From Eshraghiella sp045124255 (GTDB taxonomy: Bacteria > Bacillota > Clostridia > Lachnospirales > Lachnospiraceae), in contig JBGVLM010000049.1 of the NCBI GenBank assembly GCA_045124255.1, forward strand, positions 1 to 24,067: a DNA stretch of 24,067 nucleotides, given 5' to 3'. Made by a program: the position numbers and the translations under genes. Of this stretch, positions 14,258 through 22,006 are shown piece after piece; the first letter of the stretch is position 1; each line of letters begins with the position of its first letter. Below the pieces are notes generated by a model. That model did no database searches. It was not told where the DNA came from and saw nothing but the letters and a program-made list of their open reading frames with translations.

Positions 14258-14283
14258 AAATCGGGGCGGATGCCCCGATTTTT
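14258..14283. terminator. Terminator between convergent genes
   Basis: AAATCGGGGC (14258-14267) pairs perfectly with GCCCCGATTT (14272-14281) around loop GGAT and continues in T to 14283. It begins at the stop of the ABC ATPase gene and abuts the stop of the minus-strand HdeD-like gene at 14284, so it probably serves both strands. Confidence 0.88.
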
Positions 14284-14838
14284 CTATATACCGGTATTTT
14301 CTTTTTTCTTAATGTTAACAGCAATTGTAATAAAATCAATAACAGCTTCGACAATTAATGTAATGCCTGTGAATATCCAGAGTAAGGCAGTGGTTGCAAA
14401 TGGTCTCATAAGGATTATAGTACCGCAGCTAATTGAGATAAGTGCACCAATCGCAGGGATGAACCATTTATTATTCTTAATTCTGAGCATGTCAACCATT
14501 TTCTGAATCTTACCGAGTCCTGAAACCAGAATGACCATCCCGTAAATAATTGTAAGAATTGTAAAGGTAGCTACAATCCAGCCGGAACGTATCGTACAGA
14601 AGCCGCCGGCAAGCAATGCGATAAGACCTTTAAGAAGAAGCTGCTTTGCAGAAGCCTCCATGACCTCTGTCCTGAAATAATTTATAATGCATACGATTCC
14701 GAGTACGATTAATACACAGCCAACTCCCACAATGATTGTAGAGGTAAAGCCCAATGGATTAATTAAGAGCAGAATACCTACTATAATTTCGACAAGGCAT
14801 AAAAAATATCCGCTCAGACTTTCTTTTAATGATTTCAT
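14284..14838 (-). CDS. HdeD-like (DUF308) membrane protein
   Basis: A 184-residue integral membrane protein with about six hydrophobic segments in three pairs, the DUF308/HdeD layout: GYFLCLVEIIVGILLLINP (10-28), a following TSTIIVGVGCVLIVLGIVCII, a middle pair (LLLKGLIALLAGGFCTI and ATFTILTIIYGMVILVSGLG) and a last pair (FIPAIGALISISCGTIILM, LLWIFTGITLIVEAVIDFI). The repeated GxxxLLxNP/IxxGxxLIxxG pattern within one chain is typical. HdeD is linked to acid resistance in E. coli; the function in Firmicutes is unknown. AGGAGG precedes the ATG. It lies on the same strand downstream of the ABC-2 exporter but has its own palindrome-rich upstream region. Confidence 0.85.
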   Translation of the reverse strand: MKSLKESLSGYFLCLVEIIVGILLLINPLGFTSTIIVGVGCVLIVLGIVCIINYFRTEVMEASAKQLLLKGLIALLAGGFCTIRSGWIVATFTILTIIYGMVILVSGLGKIQKMVDMLRIKNNKWFIPAIGALISISCGTIILMRPFATTALLWIFTGITLIVEAVIDFITIAVNIKKKENTGI

Positions 14839-14857
14839 AAAAACCTCCTAAAAGCAT

Positions 14858-14891
14858 ATTAACAATGTTATCATCGGACAACATTGTTAAT
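14858..14891. promoter_or_regulatory. Inverted repeat upstream of the HdeD-like gene, putative operator pair
   Basis: ATTAACAATGTT (14858-14869) and AACATTGTTAAT (14880-14891) are perfect 12-base inverted repeats 10 bases apart. Each half is itself nearly palindromic (TAACA-A-TGTTA at 14860-14870), so this looks like two adjacent repressor sites about two helical turns apart. It lies in the leader of the minus-strand gene; as RNA it would also form a 12-bp AT-rich hairpin. Confidence 0.6.
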
Positions 14892-14892
14892 A

Positions 14893-14927
14893 ATACTATA
14901 GTATGATATTGTAAAATCTGCAATATA
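14893..14927 (-). promoter_or_regulatory. Possible promoter of the HdeD-like gene, with palindromic -10 region
   Basis: On the minus strand, TTGCAG and TATAGT are 17 bases apart, an imperfect sigma-A promoter. The -10 is embedded in the perfect 12-base palindrome ATACTATAGTAT (14893-14904), just upstream of the larger inverted repeat. Hexamer match is only moderate, so the assignment is tentative. Confidence 0.4.
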
Positions 14928-14930
14928 ATT

Positions 14931-16094
14931 TTAAGCAGGATTTGAACGTTGTTCTTTTATTTTAATTATTGCAAGTGAAATTGCGAAAATTGCTGCTGCA
15001 AATAAAAGCTGTACGCCAATGCTTATAATTGCATTATTGCTGAGACTTCCGTCAAAATTTTTCAATTCTTCGGTCACATTAATATACCAGTAGGTCGGCA
15101 GGCATTTGGAGAATGCAATAACCTTGTCAGGCAGGAGACTTCTCTGAACAAATATACCGCACAGGAATGAAGAGGATAAGCCGATTGCATTCGAAAACAT
15201 ATTAAGCATATTTACATGTCTGGTAAGCTGTGATACCAGAAATGTAATTGATATTGTTACAATCAGATACACAAAAGCATTTAGTAAATATAAAGCACCT
15301 TTCCTGCAGAAGAAATCATTACTGTATGTGACCGCTCCAAAGGCAATAAGTAGTGTGAATACAAATATTGCGAAGGTTGCAGCTGCTCCGAAAAGTGCGG
15401 AGGTCCTTTGGGTAAGGCTCAGGCTTGAAATTGCAGTTCTGGATTTGATTTCAGGTCTGTTCCAGATTACAAGCATAGGTCCGAGGCTGTTAATTAACAT
15501 ACACAGCATAATGTAAGGGATATAGTTAAAGTAATAAAATACTCCGGAAAGGGACTGCGTCTGTACATTGTCTTCATTAAGATAACTTACTTCAGTCTCC
15601 TTGGCAACAGTCTTAGAAGCTTCCTTTACTGAATCATCAGCGGACATATCCGCAAGCATGTAACCCTTAACGGTATTAAGATATGTGTTGACCTGTGAAG
15701 CGACAATATAGGAGCTGTTTGAGGCCGGGTCCTCATAGGCGGTAATAAGGTTCTCGTAAATTCCTGATTCGATATTCTCCTCAAGACCATCATTAATAAC
15801 AAGAATATATATTACGTTATGGAAGAAAAGCTCATCTCTCCAGGTTTCATCATCTGTACCAATGTCTACAATTGTATGGATTTCATCAAGGTATTCACAG
15901 AGTCCCTGACTGATTGTGGAATTATCATTGTCAATAACTGCAATTTTGAGTTTTGCTGCCGTAAAGGTTTTCTCATTGCTGTTCTGAACAGTGTTCGGAA
16001 GTACCATTGACAAAATTCCGAAAATTACAATGTAAATTATTACTGACGGAAGAAAACGCAATGATATTTTGAAAAATGTTTTAAATACTTGCAT
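14931..16094 (-). CDS. ABC-2 family exporter permease (LnrN-like)
   Basis: A 387-residue ABC-2 membrane subunit: an N-terminal helix (about 13-33, FLPSVIIYIVIFGILSMVLP), an extracytoplasmic domain of about 150 residues rich in acidic and amide residues, then about five helices from residue 190 to the end (for example YIPYIMLCMLINSLGPML and ALFGAAATFAIFVFTLLIAFG). The PTYWYINVTEEL segment before the last helix is common in this family. Its start overlaps the end of the upstream permease by 14 bases. With that permease and the ATPase it forms a heteromeric exporter. Gene order ATPase-permease-permease beside a NarL-type two-component system matches Bacillus LnrLMN. The transported compound is unknown; amphiphilic or polyene antibiotics are candidates by analogy. 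Confidence 0.85.
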   Translation of the reverse strand: MQVFKTFFKISLRFLPSVIIYIVIFGILSMVLPNTVQNSNEKTFTAAKLKIAVIDNDNSTISQGLCEYLDEIHTIVDIGTDDETWRDELFFHNVIYILVINDGLEENIESGIYENLITAYEDPASNSSYIVASQVNTYLNTVKGYMLADMSADDSVKEASKTVAKETEVSYLNEDNVQTQSLSGVFYYFNYIPYIMLCMLINSLGPMLVIWNRPEIKSRTAISSLSLTQRTSALFGAAATFAIFVFTLLIAFGAVTYSNDFFCRKGALYLLNAFVYLIVTISITFLVSQLTRHVNMLNMFSNAIGLSSSFLCGIFVQRSLLPDKVIAFSKCLPTYWYINVTEELKNFDGSLSNNAIISIGVQLLFAAAIFAISLAIIKIKEQRSNPA

Positions 16095-17220
16095 GGCTTT
16101 CCCTCCTTGTCATAAAAATTGATGCAACCAAAAATACAACCGAAATAATTACAAGTGAAATAATATTTGTAAAAAATCTTTCGTAGGTATCATAAATCGT
16201 TAATGAGTATAGTGCATCTGAAATCAGTGTTGCCGGGTTGATTTTGTTAATAATCGGAACTGATTTCTGAATAATCATCTTCATATCAGCAACCATAAGT
16301 CCTGCAAGGAAGGATGAGGCAAGTGAAAATATTACCATTATCATTACCTGAAATGATTCCTTAATCCGCGGAAGTGAACCGATGAATAATCCTGCTGAAA
16401 TACCGGTCATGGAGCCGACAACACCTGTAAGTGCAACATAGCCGACATTGTTGCCTAAATCTATTCCGTATACAAATACCATAACAAGAATTACGATAAG
16501 CATAACTACAAGATGTATTGTGTAGGTCGCAAGAAATTCAGCAGTAAGCATAAGCCATCTCGGAGCAGGGCTGATTGTTTTGCGCATACCGACATTACTT
16601 GAATTTGCCTTGAGCTGTCTTGCACAGGTAAGTCCGAAATAGCCTCCGCAGAGTGCGGTAAAAGCAATCAGTGAAAAATAATATGATGCCATAGGGTCCA
16701 TTCTGTTCTCGGTAAAGGCTTCCTCTTTAATGAAGGACGCATTTGAATTCATTTCTGTAATAAGCTTTTCAAGTGCAGCCGGATTTTGGGCAGCAACGGT
16801 TTCAAACATCGCTGCCTGCTGAATATACTGATTTACAAAGCTTTGAAGTGCGGTCTGGTTAATATCACTGGAGTTTACCAGAAGCGATATTTCTTCGCTG
16901 ACAATTATAATGCCGTCAACATCCTTATCGCTAAGGAGTGCTTTGGCAGCTTCGTAATCTGTAGCTGTTGCATTGAGGAATGGTTCACCCTGTGAATCAT
17001 CCTCTGAAAGACTTTTAATTGTTGCTTCGAAGACTTCGTTTTCCTGTTCATATACTATTGCAACAGGAATTGAATGGAAGGTCCATGCTTTATCGTTTAC
17101 ACCGGAGAAGCCGACTACAAAGCACAAACCGAGGATTAACGGGAAAAGCAGACTCCAGAAAATATCTTCTTTCTCATGCATAAAAGCCTTCAAACGATAT
17201 AAATATATATGTCGGAACAT
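16081..17220 (-). CDS. ABC-2 family exporter permease (LnrM-like)
   Basis: A 379-residue ABC-2 membrane subunit. After a short cytosolic N-terminus there is a first helix (about 21-41, FWSLLFPLILGLCFVVGFSG), an extracytoplasmic domain to about residue 175, then a run of helices: SYYFSLIAFTALCGGYFGL, the pair around THLVVMLIVILVMVFVYG, GSMTGISAGLFIGSL, QVMIMVIFSLASSFLAGLM and ISLVIISVVFLVASIFM. The SNVGMRKTISPAPRWLM loop is a characteristic cytosolic coupling segment. GGAGGG lies just upstream of the ATG, 11 bases after the ATPase stop, and the gene end overlaps the next permease. Both permeases share domain order but little sequence, indicating a heterodimer. Confidence 0.87.
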   Translation of the reverse strand: MFRHIYLYRLKAFMHEKEDIFWSLLFPLILGLCFVVGFSGVNDKAWTFHSIPVAIVYEQENEVFEATIKSLSEDDSQGEPFLNATATDYEAAKALLSDKDVDGIIIVSEEISLLVNSSDINQTALQSFVNQYIQQAAMFETVAAQNPAALEKLITEMNSNASFIKEEAFTENRMDPMASYYFSLIAFTALCGGYFGLTCARQLKANSSNVGMRKTISPAPRWLMLTAEFLATYTIHLVVMLIVILVMVFVYGIDLGNNVGYVALTGVVGSMTGISAGLFIGSLPRIKESFQVMIMVIFSLASSFLAGLMVADMKMIIQKSVPIINKINPATLISDALYSLTIYDTYERFFTNIISLVIISVVFLVASIFMTRRESHASI

Positions 17221-17231
17221 TTAAATCCCTC

Positions 17232-18173
17232 CTAGTCTCTTAATTCTTTGCCTGTGATTTCAAGGAATACATCATTTAATGTCGGAAGTTCTGAATATAC
17301 CTGTCCGAAAGGTATTTCTTTTTCCTTGAGATAATCCATTACATGAATCAGATTGTGTTTTCCGCCGGTAAATGCAAGCGTAAGAATATTTTCTTCGTAA
17401 TCGCATTTGTAAACATGGGAGAGTTTTTTACATTCTTCAAGGTTCTGCCCGGAAAGCTTAACGGAATGAATTTTGATTGTCTCCGAATTCTTTATTAATT
17501 TCTTCAGCTCATCAGCGGTTCCGAGAGCAAGATTTTTACCCTTATCCATAATTGCGATTCTTGAACAAATCTGTTCAACCTCTTCCATATAATGTGAGGT
17601 ATAGATAATAGTTGCACCCTGTCTGTTAAGCTCCATAATACCTTCAAGAATGTGGTTACGGCTCTGAGGGTCAACGGCAACGGTTGGTTCGTCAAGAATA
17701 ATAAGTTCAGGTTTATGTGCAATTCCGCAGGCAATATTAAGACGGCGGAGGAGACCTCCTGAAAGCTTTTTAGGACGGAATTTTTTATAATCTTCAAGTC
17801 CTGCAAATGAGATTGCGTCTTCAACATACTGTTTACGGGTTGCTTTATCATTGATGTACAGACCGCAGAAATAATCAATATTTTCATACACGTTTAATTC
17901 ATCAAAAACAGCTACATTCTGCATTACAACGCCGATTCTGCGTTTGATGTCGTAGCTGTCAGGGTGCATTTCCTGCCCCCAGATACGGATGTCGCCCTTG
18001 TCATAAGTAAGAAGTGACAGAAGGCAGTTGATTGTTGTGGTCTTTCCTGAACCATTAGGTCCAAGTAAACCAAAGATTTCTCCTTTGTTAATTTCGAGAT
18101 TAAAATGGTCGAGGGCGATTACCTCTTTATATCTTTTTACAAGGTTTTCAATTTTTACAATTGGTTCGCTCAT
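17232..18173 (-). CDS. ABC-2 exporter ATP-binding protein (LnrL-like)
   Basis: A 313-residue ATPase of the DrrA/CcmA branch. Walker A is GPNGSGKTT (38-46), the signature is LSGGLLRR (137-144), Walker B is LIILDEPTVAVDPQSR (157-172), and the H-loop is YTSHYMEEVE with His194. The signature carries Leu where most ATPases have Gln, a substitution seen in some drug-export ATPases. Residues about 225-313 form the extra C-terminal domain usual for this branch. The frame is open 32 codons upstream, but GGAGG before the ATG at 18173 and the domain start set this boundary. It heads the exporter operon and diverges from the sensor kinase across a region containing the palindrome ATGACA-AA-TGTCAT. Confidence 0.92.
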   Translation of the reverse strand: MSEPIVKIENLVKRYKEVIALDHFNLEINKGEIFGLLGPNGSGKTTTINCLLSLLTYDKGDIRIWGQEMHPDSYDIKRRIGVVMQNVAVFDELNVYENIDYFCGLYINDKATRKQYVEDAISFAGLEDYKKFRPKKLSGGLLRRLNIACGIAHKPELIILDEPTVAVDPQSRNHILEGIMELNRQGATIIYTSHYMEEVEQICSRIAIMDKGKNLALGTADELKKLIKNSETIKIHSVKLSGQNLEECKKLSHVYKCDYEENILTLAFTGGKHNLIHVMDYLKEKEIPFGQVYSELPTLNDVFLEITGKELRD

Positions 18174-18255
18174 ATAAATCCTCCAATTCATTTTTGATGA
18201 TTTTATTGTAAATTCCGGACTGAAAAAAGTTAAGTGAACAAAGTAATTAAATAAA

Positions 18256-18269
18256 ATGACAAATGTCAT
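18256..18269. promoter_or_regulatory. Palindrome in the divergent region, probable response-regulator site
   Basis: ATGACAAATGTCAT has 6-base perfect arms around AA. It lies between the exporter ATPase and sensor-kinase starts and overlaps the -35 region of the kinase promoter. NarL-family regulators usually bind such short dyads, and one encoded nearby is the natural ligand. I could not place a convincing -10 for the exporter arm, as is common for activator-dependent promoters. Confidence 0.65.
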
Positions 18270-18277
18270 GTTTTATG

Positions 18278-18286
18278 TGTTATACT
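18278..18286 (+). promoter_or_regulatory. Extended -10 promoter of the histidine kinase operon
   Basis: TGTTATACT is an extended -10 (TG-N-TATACT, with hexamer at 18281-18286). The bases 17-19 upstream lie in the palindrome (TGACAA/ATGACA), a weak -35. This position would allow the response regulator to activate or repress its own operon. Confidence 0.55.
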
Positions 18287-18339
18287 GTTTTTAAGAAAAA
18301 ATCAAAAGTATTATTTCCGGGAAATAAAGGAGAAATGGC

Positions 18340-19458
18340 TTGAACAGAATAATTGACAGATTGATTTTGTTATTAATATGCATTTGCAGTATTTTTTTTC
18401 CTGAGGGGCTGCAATATAGAGTTATAATATGCCTTGCTGCAATTATATATGCCGGACTTGCTTTTTACTGCTCCGACAGCAGGGCACATTATTTTGTAAA
18501 TACCGTAATGGCTGCATTTATGGTAATATGCGACGGCGGTATTATGATTCTGCCTTTGTTTATATATGAAATTGCCTGTGGGCTGATTAGAAAAAGATAT
18601 TTTGAGTTAATAAGTATAGCGCTACTTGTGCCCGGAATGATATTATCATATATAATATTTGGAAAAAACTTTGCGGTCAGACTTATAATGGAACATTCTT
18701 TTGTGATAATAATACTGATATTGTCAGCTTTTATTGGAATTTACATGGCATATAACACCGACGAAAACCTTCGTCTCAGGAGGGACAAATTAAGAATCCG
18801 TGATGATGGAGAGGAATTAAGACAGGTTATGATTGCAAAGAACCGTCTGATGAGGGAACAGCAGGATAATAATATCACAATGGCAACGCTTAAGGAACGT
18901 AACCGTATTGCGAGAGAGATTCACGATAATGTAGGACATCTTCTCAGCAGAAGTCTTTTGCAGGTGGGTGCATTGCGGACGATTTATAAGGAGGAGCACC
19001 TGGCGGAATCATTAATGCTTTTGCAGGATACGCTTAATGAGTCAATGACGAATGTCAGAAACAGTGTACATGATTTACATAATGAATCATTTGACCTTCA
19101 TAGGGGTATAAGCGGGCTTATAGCAAAGCATGAGAAGTTTATTACAAATTTTGATTATGATATGTCAGATTCTGTACCACGTAATATAAAGTATTGTATT
19201 TTTTCAATTATAACGGAGGCATTTCAGAATGCGGAGAAGTATTCAAACGGTGACAGGGTGGACATACTTGTAAGGGAGCATCCCGGAATTTATCAGGCTG
19301 TTTTCTGGGATAATGGTCAGAATTCGAGCATTAAGGAAAGCGGTATAGGTTTACATAATATGCAGAGCAGGGTTGATGAATTAAATGGAACTCTGTCAAT
19401 TACGAATGATAACGGTTTTAGAATTTTTATCTCTATTCCTAAGAAGGGAGTACAATAA
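18340..19458 (+). CDS. Sensor histidine kinase, NarL/LytS-like HisKA_3 type (LnrJ-like)
   Basis: A 372-residue membrane kinase. Residues 1-140 hold about five to six hydrophobic segments with very short loops and no extracellular sensor domain, so the membrane part itself probably senses the signal. A linker with coiled-coil character (about 140-180) leads to the HisKA_3 box ERNRIAREIHDNVGHLL with phospho-acceptor His195. The ATPase domain follows: N-box TEAFQNAEKYS, G1 DNG and G2 GIGLHNMQSRVDELNG. The start is a TTG with GGAG seven bases upstream; the nearby ATG (18335) reads only ATG-GCT-TGA. The response regulator begins two bases after the stop. The neighbourhood indicates that it controls the divergent ABC-2 exporter. 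Confidence 0.93.
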   Translation: MNRIIDRLILLLICICSIFFPEGLQYRVIICLAAIIYAGLAFYCSDSRAHYFVNTVMAAFMVICDGGIMILPLFIYEIACGLIRKRYFELISIALLVPGMILSYIIFGKNFAVRLIMEHSFVIIILILSAFIGIYMAYNTDENLRLRRDKLRIRDDGEELRQVMIAKNRLMREQQDNNITMATLKERNRIAREIHDNVGHLLSRSLLQVGALRTIYKEEHLAESLMLLQDTLNESMTNVRNSVHDLHNESFDLHRGISGLIAKHEKFITNFDYDMSDSVPRNIKYCIFSIITEAFQNAEKYSNGDRVDILVREHPGIYQAVFWDNGQNSSIKESGIGLHNMQSRVDELNGTLSITNDNGFRIFISIPKKGVQ

Positions 19459-19460
19459 AT

Positions 19461-20078
19461 ATGAGAGTTATAATAGTGGATGATGACGCAATTGTAGCAG
19501 CTTCAATGAAGACAATTTTGTCGGCGGCAGGGGATGTGGAGGTTGTTGCAACGGGACATGACGGTCGTGACGCAGTAGAATTATATGATGAGTATCTTCC
19601 GGATGTGCTGCTGACAGACATTCAGATGAAGGAGGTCAGCGGACTGGCTGCAACTGCGGATATTCTGTCAAAGCACCCTGACGCAAGAGTAATACTTCTG
19701 ACCACCTTTATTGATGATGAATATGTGAGAGAAGCATTGAAGGTTGGGGCAAAGGGATATATTCTCAAACAGGACTTTGAAGGGGTGCTCCCTGCAATAC
19801 GTGCCGTCTATTCAGGGCAGAATGTATTCGGCAATGAAATAATGACGAGGATTCCCCGGCTCATGGAAGAAAAAGATTTGTCCGTATACCGTGAACATGG
19901 TATAACCGATAAAGAATATGATATAATAGAATTGGTTGCAGACGGACTATCCAATAAGGAGATAGCGGACAGGCTTTTCTTAAGTGACGGAACAGTAAGA
20001 AATTATCTCAGCACTATTTTGGAGAAACTTGAACTGAGGGACAGAACTCAGCTGGCAGTATTTTTCTATAAGCATTAG
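19461..20078 (+). CDS. Response regulator, NarL/FixJ family (LnrK-like)
   Basis: A 205-residue DNA-binding response regulator. The receiver domain has the acidic pocket DDD (7-9), phospho-acceptor Asp53 (LLTDIQM), switch Thr81 and Lys103 (KGYILK). The C-terminal LuxR-type helix-turn-helix lies at about 148-200 (DKEYDIIELVADGLSNKEIADRLFLSDGTVRNYLS, given by its landmarks). It is co-translated with the kinase and is expected to bind a dyad; ATGACAAATGTCAT in the divergent region upstream is the best candidate. The role by analogy with Bacillus LnrK is activation of the exporter genes. All key residues are present. Confidence 0.95.
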   Translation: MRVIIVDDDAIVAASMKTILSAAGDVEVVATGHDGRDAVELYDEYLPDVLLTDIQMKEVSGLAATADILSKHPDARVILLTTFIDDEYVREALKVGAKGYILKQDFEGVLPAIRAVYSGQNVFGNEIMTRIPRLMEEKDLSVYREHGITDKEYDIIELVADGLSNKEIADRLFLSDGTVRNYLSTILEKLELRDRTQLAVFFYKH

Positions 20079-20089
20079 GAGGGATTAAT

Positions 20090-20380
20090 ATGAATAATTC
20101 AAAATCAAACGGATTCTCAATTGCGTCACTGGCATGCGGTATTGCAAGTATTGTATTCTCGGGAGCTATGGGAATTCAATTTGCAATAGTTTCATTAATA
20201 ATGAGAGCAGTTTACAGAAAACGCAACAACGGCGTCGACAATTCAGATACCGAGACCGGCTTTATTACAAGCATTATCGGAATCGTTGTAAGCGTAGTTG
20301 AGTTTATAACAGCAGTAATTATTATTGCATTATTTGCCTCTACGTTAATTGTGGGATTAACTAAGGGCATTTTAGAGTAA
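20090..20380 (+). CDS. Small membrane protein with two hydrophobic segments (DUF4190-like)
   Basis: A 96-residue protein with hydrophobic segments at about 10-37 (SIASLACGIASIVFSGAMGI onward) and 58-90 (ITSIIGIVVSVVEFITAVII onward), joined by a charged loop (YRKRNNGVDNSDTETG). The N-terminal pattern GFSIASLACGIASIVF is similar to DUF4190-type small membrane proteins, but the match is by eye only. It starts 11 bases after the response regulator stop with AGGAGG as ribosome site and is followed by a hairpin terminator, so it is the third gene of the two-component operon. An accessory role in signal sensing or envelope protection is possible; nothing in the sequence proves it. Confidence 0.75.
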   Translation: MNNSKSNGFSIASLACGIASIVFSGAMGIQFAIVSLIMRAVYRKRNNGVDNSDTETGFITSIIGIVVSVVEFITAVIIIALFASTLIVGLTKGILE

Positions 20381-20404
20381 ATTTTTTTGTATAAGGAACA
20401 ATAT

Positions 20405-20430
20405 GAAAGCTCTGCCGAAGCAGAGCTTTC
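20405..20430. terminator. Bidirectional terminator hairpin
   Basis: GAAAGCTCTGC (20405-20415) pairs perfectly with GCAGAGCTTTC (20420-20430) around CGAA; on the minus strand the loop is the stable TTCG. It lies between the small membrane protein (+) and the stop of the LRR lipoprotein (minus, 20439). T tracts on both sides are short, so termination efficiency is uncertain. Confidence 0.72.
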
Positions 20431-20438
20431 GTGTCTTA

Positions 20439-21983
20439 TTAATTCTGTTGGTTCTGCTGTTGTATCAGCTGGTCTAAATAATCGTAATCAAATACTTCAC
20501 GTATTTTCTTATAGCAGTCGGTATATCCTCCCTCCGCTTTGTAACGCCATCCCACGCTGTAAGGAGTTGCATTGTTGTCTGCAAGCGGCTCGTAGGTAAT
20601 TAGGCAGTCAGGGTGCTGAGCCTGAATCTGCTGCCAGTCAGCGGCAGTCATTCCGACACGGTTCCCTGAATTTACATAGCTTAACAATTCAAGCGGAAGA
20701 TTTTTTAGCGGTGACAAATCACTTACCCTTGTGTGGCCTATGTTGAGGTATTTAAGACTTGAACATGAAGCCAGAGGGGAAATATCCTGTACCCAGCCGC
20801 ACCATGCGATTTCAAGAAATGTCAGCTTCTTACAGTTGGAAAGCGGTGACAAATCAGTAATAGGGCTTCCTGACAGTATTGCCATTTCAAGGTCCGGCAT
20901 ATATGCGATAAAGCTTAAATCCGTCATATCGGTATTATGTCCCAAATCCATATATTTAACCTTTGTAAGATATTTAAAAGGTTCGCTGTTGCTGTCATCA
21001 ACATGGTATACCGCTCTGAGAATTTCAGTATCCGTAAGCCAGCTTCTCTCCCAGACATGAATACGCCATACAACATTAATCTGCGGATAGTCATCACGTA
21101 TTGCAGCTAAGATTTCGTTGTCAATGCCGCAGTCATCAAGCAGAAGGTAGGTGCAGGCAGGAAGAATGTCCAATGCATCACGAATGGTCTGAGCGCCTTC
21201 ATTGCCAATTGAAGCCTGTACATATTCAAGCGCTGTGTCAGATGTGGAAACAGTTTTCCCAAACAATTCAAAAGAATAGTTAAAAACAGCCTTTGGTGCA
21301 TTCTGTTTCATAAGTTTAACATCTGAGACAGAGAAATTGCTCCTGTTGCCGGAGCCCATAAGCTCCACATAAGTCAGATTCGGCATTTGAGCCAGTATCG
21401 GAGCAATGTCCGCAACCTGTGAAGCCTCAAGTGCAGACAGATTTAATTCAGAAGCATTCAAATCAATATCAGCATTTGGCAAATCAACGGTGTAATTAAC
21501 CTCAATGTCAGGATAAAAATCTCTGACAGCAGTTATCTGTCCTTCTGTAAGGTGTGTTGCAACGAGTGTAAGAGAAGTAACATTAGGGAGGTATTTAAGA
21601 TTCTCCACCAGTGATTCATACTCGTATGTGCCGCCCAAAAGAGAAAGGCAGACAACGTTATTTTGTACAGAAGTGCCGCCGAATGAGACTGTATAAGTGA
21701 CATTAACCTCAGGGTGGCTGTCCATATATTTTATAATTGAATCATAGCAGGTGCTTCCGCTAAGGTCAGCCTCCTTGAGATTAGGATAATTCTCAAGCTG
21801 AGAAATGTTATCCTCGGTCACAATCATAACGACACTTTCATCATAACTGATGGTGGCGGCCGGAGTTGTGGCATCGGAATTGGCACTGCCCGATGAAGAA
21901 TCAGACTTGCAGCCGCTTAAGGAAAACAACATAATAAAAGCAGTTAACGCTGTTGTACATAAGCAGCGGATTTTGGTTTTCAT
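20439..21983 (-). CDS. Leucine-rich-repeat lipoprotein with recurring non-LRR motif
   Basis: A 514-residue surface lipoprotein: signal peptide with lipobox LSGC (Cys25), then a Ser/Gly/Ala/Thr linker to about residue 45. Residues about 339-436 hold clear internalin-type LRRs (VKYMDLGHN, LEMAILSGSPITDLSPL, LTFLEIAWC, LKYLNIGHTRVSDLSPL). The part before has more diverged LRR-like strands (VTSLTL, LTYVEL, CTYLLLDD) interleaved with a motif of the form (H/Y/A)P-x3-V-x-Y-x-V seen at about 90, 157, 229 and 299, and once more at 457 after the canonical repeats. The C-terminus is Tyr- and Gln-rich. GGAGG precedes the ATG, 23 bases after the GH31 glucosidase stop, so they are co-transcribed. The function is unknown; carbohydrate or protein binding at the cell surface is plausible. 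Confidence 0.87.
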   Translation of the reverse strand: MKTKIRCLCTTALTAFIMLFSLSGCKSDSSSGSANSDATTPAATISYDESVVMIVTEDNISQLENYPNLKEADLSGSTCYDSIIKYMDSHPEVNVTYTVSFGGTSVQNNVVCLSLLGGTYEYESLVENLKYLPNVTSLTLVATHLTEGQITAVRDFYPDIEVNYTVDLPNADIDLNASELNLSALEASQVADIAPILAQMPNLTYVELMGSGNRSNFSVSDVKLMKQNAPKAVFNYSFELFGKTVSTSDTALEYVQASIGNEGAQTIRDALDILPACTYLLLDDCGIDNEILAAIRDDYPQINVVWRIHVWERSWLTDTEILRAVYHVDDSNSEPFKYLTKVKYMDLGHNTDMTDLSFIAYMPDLEMAILSGSPITDLSPLSNCKKLTFLEIAWCGWVQDISPLASCSSLKYLNIGHTRVSDLSPLKNLPLELLSYVNSGNRVGMTAADWQQIQAQHPDCLITYEPLADNNATPYSVGWRYKAEGGYTDCYKKIREVFDYDYLDQLIQQQNQQN

Positions 21984-22006
21984 TTAAAAATACCTCCGAT
22001 TATATT

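Noticed and set aside
13779..14354. 191-codon open frame on the minus strand
   Set aside because: It is antisense to the MacB/LolD-type ATPase and crosses the terminator at 14258-14283; the ATPase motifs on the other strand are intact.
17504..17887. 127-codon open frame on the minus strand
   Set aside because: It is an out-of-frame shadow within the ABC-2 ATPase gene, whose Walker and signature motifs lie in the other frame.
18335..18343. ATG-GCT-TGA minimal reading frame overlapping the TTG start of the histidine kinase
   Set aside because: The ribosome site is only two bases before this ATG but seven before the TTG, so initiation at the TTG is far more likely; the two-codon frame is probably chance.
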